A stretch of DNA of 42,624 bases. Source: Acidobacteriota bacterium. Its GTDB lineage: Bacteria; Acidobacteriota; Vicinamibacteria; Vicinamibacterales; Vicinamibacteraceae. Within the stretch, counting starts at the first letter, position 1; every line of letters starts with the position of its first letter. Below the pieces are notes generated by a model. The model searched no databases. It worked only from the letters and a program-made list of their open reading frames with translations, and was not told the DNA's origin. The position numbers were made by a program, and so were the translations under genes. This document shows, piece by piece, positions 1-8,050 of this stretch. The DNA is taken from the NCBI GenBank assembly GCA_023429845.1, contig JAEZCY010000227.1, positions 1-42,624 of the forward strand. Reading direction: 5' to 3'.

Positions 1-1099
1 TGTTCAGACCCTGGCTGGCAAAGAACAGGCGCTGGCCGTCGGGGAACCATGTGGGGCGCGCGTGGCTGCCTTCCGGGCGCCAGCCTTCGGTGACACGGCG
101 TGGCTGGCCACCCGCGACATCCACCACCCAGAGGCTCGATGGGCCGAACGATTCGAATGCGGCAGCGCTCGGCTCTGTGTAGGGGGCACCCTGGAACGCG
201 AGACGTCGTCCGTCCGGCGACCACACCGGCCGGGACCCGAACGGGCTGACCTGACGAGGGACGCCACCGTCGCGTGCCACCACCCAGATGCCTCCCCGAC
301 CGGACGAGTGGTACGCCACGTGCGCCCCGTCGGGCGACCAGGCGGGCTGCACGTTGTGCTGCCCGTCGCTCGTGATCGCCAGGCGGTCGCCGCCAGCGGC
401 GATATCCCTGATGAACACTTCGAAGCTGCCGCCGCGGTCGCTCGCATACGCGAGTGCCGACCCATCCGGAGAGAAGACCGGAAAGGCGTCGAGTGCGGCC
501 GAGGATGTGATCTGGGTGCGTCGGGGTGCGCGCGTCGTGCCGTCGATTGTCGACGACCGCCAGGCGAGGACGAGCGCGAGCAGGGCGAGCAGGGCAAATC
601 CTGCGGCCCAGATGGGATGCGGAGTCGAAATGGGGGATGTGACGTTCGGCGCACCTGATGAGACCCTGGCGCGCCGTTCGATGAGCGGGGCCGTGCCCCC
701 CGCGCCGGGTGGGCCGCTCTCGGCCGGCAACCCGCCAGGCGGCCGTGGCGGGGCTGCGGCAGGCGGGTGCCCGACGCGTGTGACGGGCCCGATGAAGCGA
801 TACCCGCGGGTGGGTACCGTCTCGATGTAGCGGGCGCCGCGCGCGACGTCACCCAGGTTACGCCGGATCTGGGCGACCACCCGGGCGACGGCGTTGTCGG
901 TGACGTAGACGCCGGCCCAGACGGTGTCGAGCACCTCCTGCTTGGTGACGAGGGCGCCCTGGCGCGAGGCCAGCAGCACGAGCAGGTCGTAGGCTTTCGG
1001 CTCGAGCGGCACCGGCGCCCCGGCTTTCGACACCCGGCCCGCGCGCAGGTCGATGACGACGTCGTCGAACTGATAAAAAAGCACTTCCGTCGTCATCAT
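1..1099 (-). CDS. Winged-helix/PD40 transmembrane regulator (partial, 3' end missing)
   Basis: The reading frame opens at the double ATG at 1099/1096 and runs off the window start, so about 366 residues are visible. Residues 1-105 are an OmpR/CadC-type winged-helix DNA-binding domain: a FDDVVIDLRAGRV start, LEPKAYDLLVLLASRQG, and the closing YIETVPTRGYRFIGPV. A Pro/Gly/Ala-rich linker and one membrane segment (around WAAGFALLALLALVLAW) follow. The rest consists of WD40-like PD40/TolB beta-propeller repeats with recurring FSPDG, WSPDG and WFPDG motifs. This is the CadC-like plan: cytoplasmic DNA binding, one membrane crossing, external propeller. Such genes are abundant in Acidobacteriota. The target and ligand cannot be told. 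It is divergent from the SulP gene with about 70 bp between starts and no clear ribosome-binding site. Confidence 0.85.
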   Translation of the reverse strand, partial: MMTTEVLFYQFDDVVIDLRAGRVSKAGAPVPLEPKAYDLLVLLASRQGALVTKQEVLDTVWAGVYVTDNAVARVVAQIRRNLGDVARGARYIETVPTRGYRFIGPVTRVGHPPAAAPPRPPGGLPAESGPPGAGGTAPLIERRARVSSGAPNVTSPISTPHPIWAAGFALLALLALVLAWRSSTIDGTTRAPRRTQITSSAALDAFPVFSPDGSALAYASDRGGSFEVFIRDIAAGGDRLAITSDGQHNVQPAWSPDGAHVAYHSSGRGGIWVVARDGGVPRQVSPFGSRPVWSPDGRRLAFQGAPYTEPSAAAFESFGPSSLWVVDVAGGQPRRVTEGWRPEGSHARPTWFPDGQRLFFASQGLN

Positions 1100-1170
1100 C
1101 GAATCATCATCCCAATCCGATCAACTCCGTCATCATCGCGGTCAGCGGCCCACGGTAGCGTGGCGTCTGC

Positions 1171-3444
1171 ATGTCCATGCTCCCAACCGCCCCGATAACT
1201 CGGCCCTCGGCTGCTCGCCGGGGGCTCTTCGCCTCGCCTCGCCAGGACGTGCTGGCGTCGCTCGTCGTCTTCCTCATCGCGGTGCCCCTTTCGCTGGGGA
1301 TCGCGCTGGCCTCCGGCGCGCCGATCATGGCCGGCCTCATCGCCGGGATCGTCGGAGGTATTGTCACCGGTCTCATCGCCGGCGCACCCCTCCAGGTTAC
1401 GGGACCCGCCGCCGGCCTCACCGCCATTGTCTTCGGGCTGGTCGAACAGCTCGGCGACTGGCGCCTGGTCTGCGCCGCGGTCGTTGTCGGCGGGCTCATC
1501 CAGGTCATCCTCGGCGCGGCACGCGTGGCCCGCATCTGCCTGGCCGTCTCCCCGGCGGTCGTCCACGGGATGCTCGCCGGCATCGGCATCACCATCGCCC
1601 TCGCGCAACTGCACATCATTCTAGGGGGAGCGCCGGAGAGTCAGGCGCTGTCGAACCTGGTGGCGTTGCCCGCTCAGCTGCTGCAGCTTCACGCCCCGGC
1701 CGCGTTCCTCGGCCTCGCCACCATCGCGCTCCTGCTCGGGTGGCAATGGATGCCCCGGCCGCTGTCGGCCGTGCCAGCGTCGCTCGTGGCCGTGATGGCG
1801 GCAACCGCCGCCTCGGTCGTCATGGGGCTCGACGTCGAGCGGATCAACCTCCAGGGCGGATTCGGCAGCGGTCTTCAGCTCGCCCTGTGGCCCAACGCCA
1901 GCATGTGGCCGGCCGTATTGCTCGGCGGGCTCACCATCGCGGCCGTCGCCAGTGTCGAGTCGTTGCTGTGTGCGGTCGCCACCGACAAGCTGCACACGGG
2001 ACCGCGCGCCAACCTCGACCGCGAACTCATGGGCCAGGGCTTCGCCAACACGCTGTCGGGACTGCTCGGGGGCCTGCCGGTAACGGGCGTCATCGTCCGG
2101 TCGTCGGCAAACATCCAGGCCGGGGCGCAGACGCAACTGTCGGCCGTCCTGCACAGCGTCTGGATCCTGCTGTTCGTCGTGTTCCTCGGCTGGGGCATCG
2201 AGCTGATTCCACTGGCGGTGCTTGCCGGCCTGCTCGTGCACGTCGGCATCCGTCTCGTCGATGCGCATCACATCCGGCGGCTGATGACGTTCCGCGAGGC
2301 GCTGGTCTACACGGTGACGGTCGCCGGCGTCGTCGGCATCGGGCTGCTTCCTGGAATCGGCCTGGGGCTCGCGCTCGCCGTCCTGCTGCTGCTCCGCAAG
2401 CTGTCGGAGACCAACGTGGCCATGGACGTCGCGGACGGGAAGTGCCACGTCTGCATCCGCGGCTCGTTGACCTTCGTCGGGATTCCGCAGCTGACGTCCG
2501 CGCTCGGCAAGGTGCCGCCGGGGATGCATGTGGACATCGACCTGATGGTGGACTTCATGGACCATGCGGCGTTTGAGGCCCTCCACGACTGGCGGCTCAT
2601 GTACGAGCGGCTCGGCGGGAAGGTGGACATCGACGAGTTGCACGAGGCGTGGTATGCCAATGCCGCCAACGGGACGCCCTGCCAGGGGAAGTCGCGCCTG
2701 GACGGCCTGCTGGGCGCCGTCCGCCGCCGGTCTCGTCAGGAGAGCCTCAACGGCATGCCCCAGGCGCCCGACATGACCGAACCCCTGCTGCGGGGAGCGG
2801 CGGCGTTCAATTCGATGACGTCACGCGATGTGAAGCCCTTGCTCAGCCATCTGGCCGACGTGGGCCAGACGCCTCAGGCGTTGTTCATCACCTGCGCCGA
2901 CTCGCGCATCGTGCCCGCCGACCTCGTCAATGCCGACCCCGGCGATCTGTTCGTGCTGCGCAACATCGGCAATATCGTGCCGGCGTGGAGCGACCAGCGG
3001 GGGGCCGACGACTCGGTCGGATCGGCGCTGGAGTTCGCCGTGGACGTCCTGCGCATCCACAGCATCGTTGTGTGCGGCCACTCGGAGTGCGGCGCGATGA
3101 AGGCGCTGCTGTCCGGGCATGAGCAGCTCGGCGGGTCGCTCAGCCGCTGGCTCGGACACGCGACGTCCTCCCTGGAGCGCCACGGCAAGGAGACCGTCCA
3201 GGCAGGCGCCACCACGCCGCACAACCATCTGGCGCGCTGCAATGTCGTCGAACAGCTCGAACGACTGCGCACGTACCCGTCGGTGGCCCGGGCGCTCGCG
3301 GTGGGCCAGCTGCGGCTCTACGGTTGGTTCTTCGACCTGAAGCGCGCCAAGGTCACGGTCTGGGATCAGAAGAGCGGGCGCTTCGTCGATGCAGGCGAGC
3401 AGACCACCACACTCGTCGAGCCGACCGTTTCGGTTCCCGCCTGA
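1171..3444 (+). CDS. SulP anion permease fused to STAS and beta-carbonic anhydrase
   Basis: A 757-residue three-module protein. Residues ~20-415 are a SulP/SLC26 membrane domain (early segment LASLVVFLIAVPLSLGIALA, then the conserved QVTGPAAGLTAIV stretch). Residues ~425-500 form a short STAS domain with a DLMVDFMDHAAFEALHDW core. Residues ~540-745 are a beta-class carbonic anhydrase with the C-x-D-S-R motif (C575, D577, R579) and the remaining zinc ligands H637 and C640 in GHSECG. The family architecture suggests bicarbonate or another small anion is moved by the permease and interconverted with CO2 by the attached enzyme; the substrate is inferred. The start is the first ATG, without a clear Shine-Dalgarno. 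A GC-rich inverted repeat lies just downstream. Confidence 0.93.
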   Translation: MSMLPTAPITRPSAARRGLFASPRQDVLASLVVFLIAVPLSLGIALASGAPIMAGLIAGIVGGIVTGLIAGAPLQVTGPAAGLTAIVFGLVEQLGDWRLVCAAVVVGGLIQVILGAARVARICLAVSPAVVHGMLAGIGITIALAQLHIILGGAPESQALSNLVALPAQLLQLHAPAAFLGLATIALLLGWQWMPRPLSAVPASLVAVMAATAASVVMGLDVERINLQGGFGSGLQLALWPNASMWPAVLLGGLTIAAVASVESLLCAVATDKLHTGPRANLDRELMGQGFANTLSGLLGGLPVTGVIVRSSANIQAGAQTQLSAVLHSVWILLFVVFLGWGIELIPLAVLAGLLVHVGIRLVDAHHIRRLMTFREALVYTVTVAGVVGIGLLPGIGLGLALAVLLLLRKLSETNVAMDVADGKCHVCIRGSLTFVGIPQLTSALGKVPPGMHVDIDLMVDFMDHAAFEALHDWRLMYERLGGKVDIDELHEAWYANAANGTPCQGKSRLDGLLGAVRRRSRQESLNGMPQAPDMTEPLLRGAAAFNSMTSRDVKPLLSHLADVGQTPQALFITCADSRIVPADLVNADPGDLFVLRNIGNIVPAWSDQRGADDSVGSALEFAVDVLRIHSIVVCGHSECGAMKALLSGHEQLGGSLSRWLGHATSSLERHGKETVQAGATTPHNHLARCNVVEQLERLRTYPSVARALAVGQLRLYGWFFDLKRAKVTVWDQKSGRFVDAGEQTTTLVEPTVSVPA

Positions 3445-3459
3445 CGCTGTCGTTCGAAT

Positions 3460-3493
3460 GGGGTCGGCCGCGCGAAGGGCGCCGGCCGGCCCC
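3460..3493 (+). terminator. Possible terminator hairpin after the SulP fusion gene
   Basis: GGGGTCGGCC (3460-3469) can pair with GGCCGGCCCC (3484-3493) through ten base pairs including one G-U, with a 14-nt loop, 15 bp after the stop codon. No long U tract follows (only CCTCTTT a little later), so it is a weak call. Confidence 0.35.
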
Positions 3494-3518
3494 GCGGGGA
3501 CCTCTTTCAGAATCCTGT

Positions 3519-3632
3519 AATGCGGGAATGCGGGAATGCGGGAATGCGGGAATGTCGACATACACGGGAATGTCGACATACACGGGAATGTCGACAAACA
3601 CGGGAATGTCGACAAACACGCGAATGCCGACG
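3519..3632. repeat. Compound tandem array: 4 x AATGCGGG then 4 x 18-bp unit
   Basis: Four perfect copies of the octamer AATGCGGG (3519-3550) run directly into four copies of an 18-bp unit AATGTCGACAWACACGGG (3551-3622; W is T in the first two copies and A in the last two, and the fourth copy ends GCG) and a partial fifth copy to about 3632. Each 18-mer carries the palindrome GTCGAC. The array fills the gap between the convergent SulP and glgC genes, ending nine bases from the glgC stop. The 18-mer looks like an expanded version of the octamer. It is not a CRISPR: there are no unique spacers. Confidence 0.9.
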
Positions 3633-3640
3633 ACGTTCTC

Positions 3641-4906
3641 CTACACGACGGAGCCGGGCGCGACGGTCGCGCCCTTGGGCACGATGATGATGCCCTCGCG
3701 GATGAAGTATCCGTCGCCGTCCGCCTCCTGAACGCCCGCCGTGTTCACGAGGCGCGCCCCATCGCCGACGCGCGCGTTCTTGTCCACGATCACCCGGTCG
3801 AGCACGACGTCCCGGCCGATGCCGAGCGGCACGCCGGATTCGGCCTCGTCGCGACTGTAGTAGTCGGCGCCGAGCAGCACCGAGTTGGTGATGCGTGAAC
3901 CGGCGCGCACCTGCGACCGGATACCGACCACGGCACGGTCGATCTCGCAGTTGTGGATGACGCAGCCTTCCGCGATGACGGCGCGGTTGACCGTCGTTCC
4001 CTGCACGGTGGAACCCGCCAGGAATCGGGGGTGGGTGTAGATCGGCGACCGCGCGTCGTGGAAGGTGAACGCCGGAGCTGGATCGGTCAGCTTGAGGTTG
4101 GCCTCGAAGAACGATCCGATCGTCCCGACATCCTCCCAGTACCCGCGATAGAGCGACGCCCGCACGCGATGGGTCTTGATGACCGCCGGGATGATCTCCT
4201 TGCCGAAGTCCACCGCGTCGGCGTAGCGCTCGAGCGCGTCGAGCAGCACCTGCTTGGTGAACACGTAGATGCCCATCGACGCGATGAAGGGCTTCGCGGG
4301 CGAAATCCACGAGGCCACCCGGCTCTCGCGCGGGACGCTCTGACCAATCTCGCCGAGGCGCTGCAGGTCCGGCTTCTCCTCGAACCCCGAGATCTGGCCG
4401 GCGCCGTCGAAATGGAAGATGCCCATCTGCGTCGACGTTTCGGGATCGCACGGCTGGGCCGCGATCGTCACGTCGGCGTCCTGCTCGATATGGTCGGCGA
4501 TCAGGTCGCCGAGGTTCATCCGGTACAGGTGATCACCGGCCAGGATGAGGATGTGGTCGGCCTGCATCGAGTGGAAGTGGCGCCACGCCTGCCGCACGGC
4601 GTCGGCGGTGCCCTGGAACCATGAGGTACTGTCGGGCGTCTGTTCGGCGGCGAGGATGTCCACGAACCCCTGCGAGAAGTGGTCGAGCCGATAGCTCTGG
4701 GCCACGTGCCGGTTCAGCGAGGCGGAATTGAACTGCGTCAGCACGAAGATCCGCCGCAGGTTGGCATGCAGGCAGTTGCTGACCGGCACGTCGATGAGGC
4801 GGTACTTGCCCCCGATGGGCACGGCAGGTTTGGAGCGCGTCCAGGTGAGCGGAAACAGGCGGTTCCCGCGGCCACCGCCGAGGATGAGGGTCAGCACCGG
4901 AGACAT
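3641..4906 (-). CDS. glgC: Glucose-1-phosphate adenylyltransferase (ADP-glucose pyrophosphorylase)
   Basis: A 421-residue protein of normal GlgC length. It makes ADP-glucose from glucose-1-phosphate and ATP, the committed step of bacterial glycogen synthesis. The N-terminus carries the nucleotidyltransferase signature GGGRGNRLFPLT with the following SKPAVPIGGKYRLIDVP. Further landmarks are WFQGTADAVRQ, the metal/nucleotide site ILAGDHLYRM, GFEEKP for sugar phosphate binding and YWEDVGTI. The C-terminal third is a left-handed beta-helix, ending PKGATVAPGSVV. The start at 4906 places the GGG loop close to the N-terminus as in the family; an in-frame upstream start at 4945 would add 13 unlikely residues. 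No other glycogen gene is in the window. Confidence 0.95.
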   Translation of the reverse strand: MSPVLTLILGGGRGNRLFPLTWTRSKPAVPIGGKYRLIDVPVSNCLHANLRRIFVLTQFNSASLNRHVAQSYRLDHFSQGFVDILAAEQTPDSTSWFQGTADAVRQAWRHFHSMQADHILILAGDHLYRMNLGDLIADHIEQDADVTIAAQPCDPETSTQMGIFHFDGAGQISGFEEKPDLQRLGEIGQSVPRESRVASWISPAKPFIASMGIYVFTKQVLLDALERYADAVDFGKEIIPAVIKTHRVRASLYRGYWEDVGTIGSFFEANLKLTDPAPAFTFHDARSPIYTHPRFLAGSTVQGTTVNRAVIAEGCVIHNCEIDRAVVGIRSQVRAGSRITNSVLLGADYYSRDEAESGVPLGIGRDVVLDRVIVDKNARVGDGARLVNTAGVQEADGDGYFIREGIIIVPKGATVAPGSVV

Positions 4907-5010
4907 GGTGCAGCCACCATAGTGCCCGCCGTGCACCGCTGGCAAGCGGTACCGCCGGCCGCGAGCCGAACCGCGACGGTCGGCGCGGTGCCCCGACCGG
5001 CCATCGATTG

Positions 5011-5028
5011 TTTACGTGAAATTTACAG
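5011..5028 (+). promoter_or_regulatory. PHO-box-like direct repeat upstream of the DUF47-PiT genes
   Basis: TTTACGT (5011-5017), a 4-bp GAAA spacer and TTTACAG (5022-5028) give two half-sites with an 11-bp period, the 7-4-7 layout of PhoB/PhoP boxes. A possible -10, TATCAT, is at 5050-5055, 21 bp downstream, and the DUF47 start is at 5185. The stretch is also notably AT-rich for this genome. It could act on glgC in the other direction. This is an inference from spacing and context only. Confidence 0.35.
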
Positions 5029-5184
5029 GGCGACCGCCAACCTCAGGGATATCATGGCGGGGCCTTCGCGTTCGTGCGGGGGCCCTGCGACGGTCCTCGT
5101 CCATGCGCGCTTCCTGCCGTCTTCGTCCGTCATCCGGCTCGCGCTCGGCCGACGCGTGTCGTTCGCTCCGTTAGGAGAAATGGT

Positions 5185-5805
5185 GTGGCTCGATTCAGCC
5201 TGATCCCCAAGGACGGCCGGTTCTTCGACGATTTCATCTCCATGGCGCAGGAGCTCTGCAAGGCGTCGCGCGTGCTCGCCGACATGCTCGCGACCGACGC
5301 GCCTCGCTGGGAACTGGCCGACGCGCTCAAGGCCTTCGAGCACCAGTGCGACCAGATTGCCCACGACTCGCTCCACCGGTTGAACCAGACGTTCGTGACG
5401 CCGCTGGACCGCGAGGACATGCACAAGCTGATCCTGTATCTGGACAACGTGATGGACATGATGGATGCGGCCGGCGGCTGCGTCCGCCTCTATCGCATCC
5501 AGACCTGTCGCTACGGGGCGCGGGAACTGGCTGACGTCATCGTCCGCTGCACCGACCAGATCCTGTTCGCGACGCAGAAGCTCGAACGGCGACAAGGGCT
5601 CGAGGAGCACGTCGTCGAGATCAACCGCCTGGAGAACGAGGCCGACCAGATCCATCGCGAGGCCATCGGCCGGTTGTTCACCGAGGAGCAGAACGCCATC
5701 GAGGTCCTGAAGTGGAAGGAGATCCTGGACCTGCTCGAACGGGCCACGGACGAATGCGAGGATGTCGCCAATGAGATCGAAGGCGTCGTCGTCAAGTACG
5801 CCTGA
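5185..5805 (+). CDS. DUF47 family PhoU-like protein, partner of PiT permease
   Basis: A 206-residue, all-helical acidic protein of the DUF47/PhoU_div family (COG1392). It opens VARFSLIPKDGRFFDDF and contains the two helical-bundle motifs with conserved acidic residues, such as LDREDMHKLILYLDNVMDMM and ATDECEDVANEIEGVVVKYA. These proteins are nearly always encoded beside PiT phosphate permeases and are thought to regulate them. The start chosen is GTG at 5185: AGGAG at 5173-5177 lies 7 bp upstream and the length then equals the usual family length. The longer in-frame extension to 5074 is Arg/Pro-rich and not protein-like. The PiT gene follows after 15 bp. Confidence 0.93.
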   Translation: MARFSLIPKDGRFFDDFISMAQELCKASRVLADMLATDAPRWELADALKAFEHQCDQIAHDSLHRLNQTFVTPLDREDMHKLILYLDNVMDMMDAAGGCVRLYRIQTCRYGARELADVIVRCTDQILFATQKLERRQGLEEHVVEINRLENEADQIHREAIGRLFTEEQNAIEVLKWKEILDLLERATDECEDVANEIEGVVVKYA

Positions 5806-5820
5806 CGCCCGACAGACCTC

Positions 5821-6822
5821 ATGGATGCAGCGCTCCTGATCGTCATCGGTCTCGTCGTCCTGGCGTTGGTGTTCGATTACATCAACGGCTTCCACGACGC
5901 GGCCAACTCCATCGCCACAATCGTCTCCACGCGCGTCCTGACCCCGGGGCAGGCGGTGATGTGGGCGGCCTTCTTCAACTTCGTCGCGGCCTTCGCCTTC
6001 GGCACCGCCGTCGCCAAGACCGTCGGCGCGGGCATGGTGGACCTCGAGATCGTGACGTTCTCCGTGATCGGCGCCGGACTCACCGGCGCGATCGTGTGGA
6101 ACCTGATCACCTGGTACTACGGGTTGCCGACGAGTTCGTCGCACGCGCTGTTTGGCGGCTACGGCGGTGCGGCGATCGCCAAGGCGGGTTTGGCGGCCAT
6201 CCTCTGGTCCGGGTGGACCAAGACACTCGTCTTCATCGTCGTCGCGCCGATGATTGGCCTGCTCGTGGGGCTGTTCATGATGACCTCCACGTTCTGGGTC
6301 TTCCGCCGCGCAGCGCCCGCGCGCGTCGACTCGCTGTTCCGCCGCCTGCAACTGCTCTCCGCGGCGCTGTTCAGCCTCATGCACGGCGCCAATGACGCGC
6401 AGAAGACGATGGGCATCATCACCAGCGTGCTGGTGACCGGCGGATACCTGCAGACGTTCGAGGTGCCGTTCTGGGTCGTGCTCGCCGCGCACATCGCGAT
6501 CGGGCTCGGCACGCTCTCGGGCGGCTGGCGCATCGTCCGGACGATGGGCACGCGCATCACGAAGCTCACGCCCGTCGGAGGTTTTGCGGCCGAGACGGGT
6601 GCCGCGGTGGCGATCCTGATCGCCACCGTGCTGGGCGTGGGCATCAGCACGACCCATACGATCACCGGTTCGATCGTCGGGGTCGGGGCGACGCGGCGGC
6701 TCTCCGCCGTGCGGTGGGGCGTGGCCGGCCGGATCGTCTGGGCCTGGATCCTCACCATCCCCGCCGCCGGAATCGTCGGCGCGAGCACCTACTGGCTCCT
6801 CTCGTTGCTCGGCGCGGGCTGA
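5821..6822 (+). CDS. pit: PiT family inorganic phosphate permease
   Basis: A 333-residue integral membrane protein with about ten hydrophobic segments. It shows both inverted halves of the PiT (PHO4) family signature: YINGFHDAANSIATIVSTRV near residues 20-40 and HGANDAQKTMGII near residue 190. LPTSSSHALFGGYGG and ISTTHTITGSIVGVGATRR are the matching second motifs of each half. The family moves metal-phosphate or phosphate by cation symport with low affinity and needs no ATP. It follows the DUF47 gene and precedes the high-affinity Pst operon, so the cell has both uptake modes encoded together. Confidence 0.95.
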   Translation: MDAALLIVIGLVVLALVFDYINGFHDAANSIATIVSTRVLTPGQAVMWAAFFNFVAAFAFGTAVAKTVGAGMVDLEIVTFSVIGAGLTGAIVWNLITWYYGLPTSSSHALFGGYGGAAIAKAGLAAILWSGWTKTLVFIVVAPMIGLLVGLFMMTSTFWVFRRAAPARVDSLFRRLQLLSAALFSLMHGANDAQKTMGIITSVLVTGGYLQTFEVPFWVVLAAHIAIGLGTLSGGWRIVRTMGTRITKLTPVGGFAAETGAAVAILIATVLGVGISTTHTITGSIVGVGATRRLSAVRWGVAGRIVWAWILTIPAAGIVGASTYWLLSLLGAG

Positions 6823-6904
6823 CGCCTCGGCGCGACGCCACACCGCGCACGTCCGCCTCCCGGACTCCGTGCGAGGCGGCCGGGTTCGCTTGACACGACG
6901 CTCG

Positions 6905-6922
6905 CGTCACACGATCGTCACA
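6905..6922 (+). promoter_or_regulatory. Putative PHO box before the phoU-pst operon
   Basis: Two perfect copies of CGTCACA (6905-6911 and 6916-6922) are separated by the 4-bp CGAT, giving the 7-4-7 bp, 11-bp-period layout of PhoB binding sites. A possible -10, TTCAAT (6932-6937), begins 10 bp after the box, the position in which a PHO box stands in for the -35 element. The first operon start codon follows at 6952. The half-site CGTCAC resembles the enterobacterial CTGTCA but is not identical. The regulator would be one of the two OmpR-type response regulators in the window. Confidence 0.5.
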
Positions 6923-6951
6923 CCGGCGTTCTTCAATCGACGAGGATGACG

Positions 6952-8046
6952 ATGAGCAGCCAGCTCGAGGCCAGCCTGCACCACGACATGAACCTGATCC
7001 GCGAAGCGGTCAGGGAGATGGCCCACCTCTGCGAGCGTGCCATCCGAGGCACCCTGGACGCCCTGGTCAACGGCGATCAGCAGGCCGCCTACCTCGTGAT
7101 TCTGCGCGACGAGCGCATCGACCACCTCGAGCAGCAGCTGGACCGCCTGTCGCTGGAATTCCTGGTGCGTCAACAGCCCGCGGCCGGTCACCTGCGCTTT
7201 GCCTACGCGGCGCTGAAGATCAGCACCGAACTGGAACGTGTCGGCGACCACGCCGAGGGCGTGGCCCGCCGCGTGCTCAAGCTGCACGAGATCCACCCGG
7301 ACATCCACGCCGAGCCGTTCGCGGAGATGGGTGAGGCGGCGCTGGCCATGCTGAAGGACGGCGTTCGGGCCTTTCTCGAGGCCGACGCCGAGCTCGCCCG
7401 CACGACAATGGCGGCCGAGCGCGTCATCGACAAGATGCGTCAGCGCATCGACAAGGACCTGACGAGGCGCCACACCGCCGGCGAGTTCGGGCTCGAGGCG
7501 TACGCCCTGCTCTCGACGATGAGCCGCCGTCTCGAACGCGTCGCCGACGAGGTCCGCAACGTCTGCGCCGAGACGCTCTACATGTGTACCGGCGAGTTCG
7601 TGAAGCACAAGGCGCCGGAGGCGTTCCGCGTCCTGTTCGTGGACGAGCACAACCACTGCCGCAGTCAGATGGCCGAAGTCATCGCCACCACGCTGGCGCA
7701 CCCGCGATTCATCGTCAGCAGTGCCGGGCTCGATCCGCGGCCGATCGACACGCGGCTGATCGAGTTCCTGGCGGAACGGGACCTGAACATCGCGCACCAT
7801 CGGCCGAAGTCGCTGGAGGAGATTCCGAACCTCGAGGTCTACCACGTGGTGGTGTCGTTCGATGCCGACGTCTACTCGTCGCTGCGCTTCCGCCGCAGGC
7901 CCACGCTGGTCTTCGACTGGCACGTGGACGATCCGTCGGACGTGCCGGGCACGCTCGCCGAGAGCCGCCACGCGTACGAGCATGCCTTTGCCGTCATCCA
8001 GCGACATCTGCAGGTCCTGGCCGAAGCGATCGTGCGCCAGGACTGA
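6952..8046 (+). CDS. phoU: PhoU fused to a degenerate LMW-phosphatase/ArsC domain
   Basis: A 364-residue fusion. Residues 1-~215 are PhoU with its two three-helix repeats, each carrying the acidic signature (ELERVGDHAEG and RRLERVADEVRNVCAE). Residues ~225-364 have the low-molecular-weight phosphatase/arsenate reductase fold: FRVLFVDEHNHCRSQMAE aligns with the usual FLCTGNSCRSQMAE loop, and WHVDDPSD with the conserved Asp-Pro loop (D326-D327-P328). The nucleophilic Cys is Asp (D231), while R237 of the C-x5-R loop and the second Cys (C236) remain. The two later ArsC redox cysteines are also absent (VVVSFDADVYSSL). The domain probably binds phosphate or arsenate without ordinary thiol catalysis. 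The start at 6952 is supported by GAGG 6 bp upstream; ATG 6946 is an alternative. It leads the pst operon, whereas phoU is more commonly last. Confidence 0.9.
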   Translation: MSSQLEASLHHDMNLIREAVREMAHLCERAIRGTLDALVNGDQQAAYLVILRDERIDHLEQQLDRLSLEFLVRQQPAAGHLRFAYAALKISTELERVGDHAEGVARRVLKLHEIHPDIHAEPFAEMGEAALAMLKDGVRAFLEADAELARTTMAAERVIDKMRQRIDKDLTRRHTAGEFGLEAYALLSTMSRRLERVADEVRNVCAETLYMCTGEFVKHKAPEAFRVLFVDEHNHCRSQMAEVIATTLAHPRFIVSSAGLDPRPIDTRLIEFLAERDLNIAHHRPKSLEEIPNLEVYHVVVSFDADVYSSLRFRRRPTLVFDWHVDDPSDVPGTLAESRHAYEHAFAVIQRHLQVLAEAIVRQD

Positions 8047-8050
8047 CGCG

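Noticed and set aside
62..830. Plus-strand frames opposite the winged-helix/PD40 gene
   Set aside because: The minus frame shows a full winged-helix domain and repeated SPDG motifs; the plus frames show no recognisable features.
3551..3622. 18-bp repeats as a possible CRISPR array
   Set aside because: Units are directly adjacent without unique spacers, too short, and no cas genes are near.
5023..6843. Antisense frame of 606 codons opposite DUF47 and PiT
   Set aside because: Asp/Gly/Arg/His-rich with no fold features; the plus-strand genes have strong family motifs and a Shine-Dalgarno.
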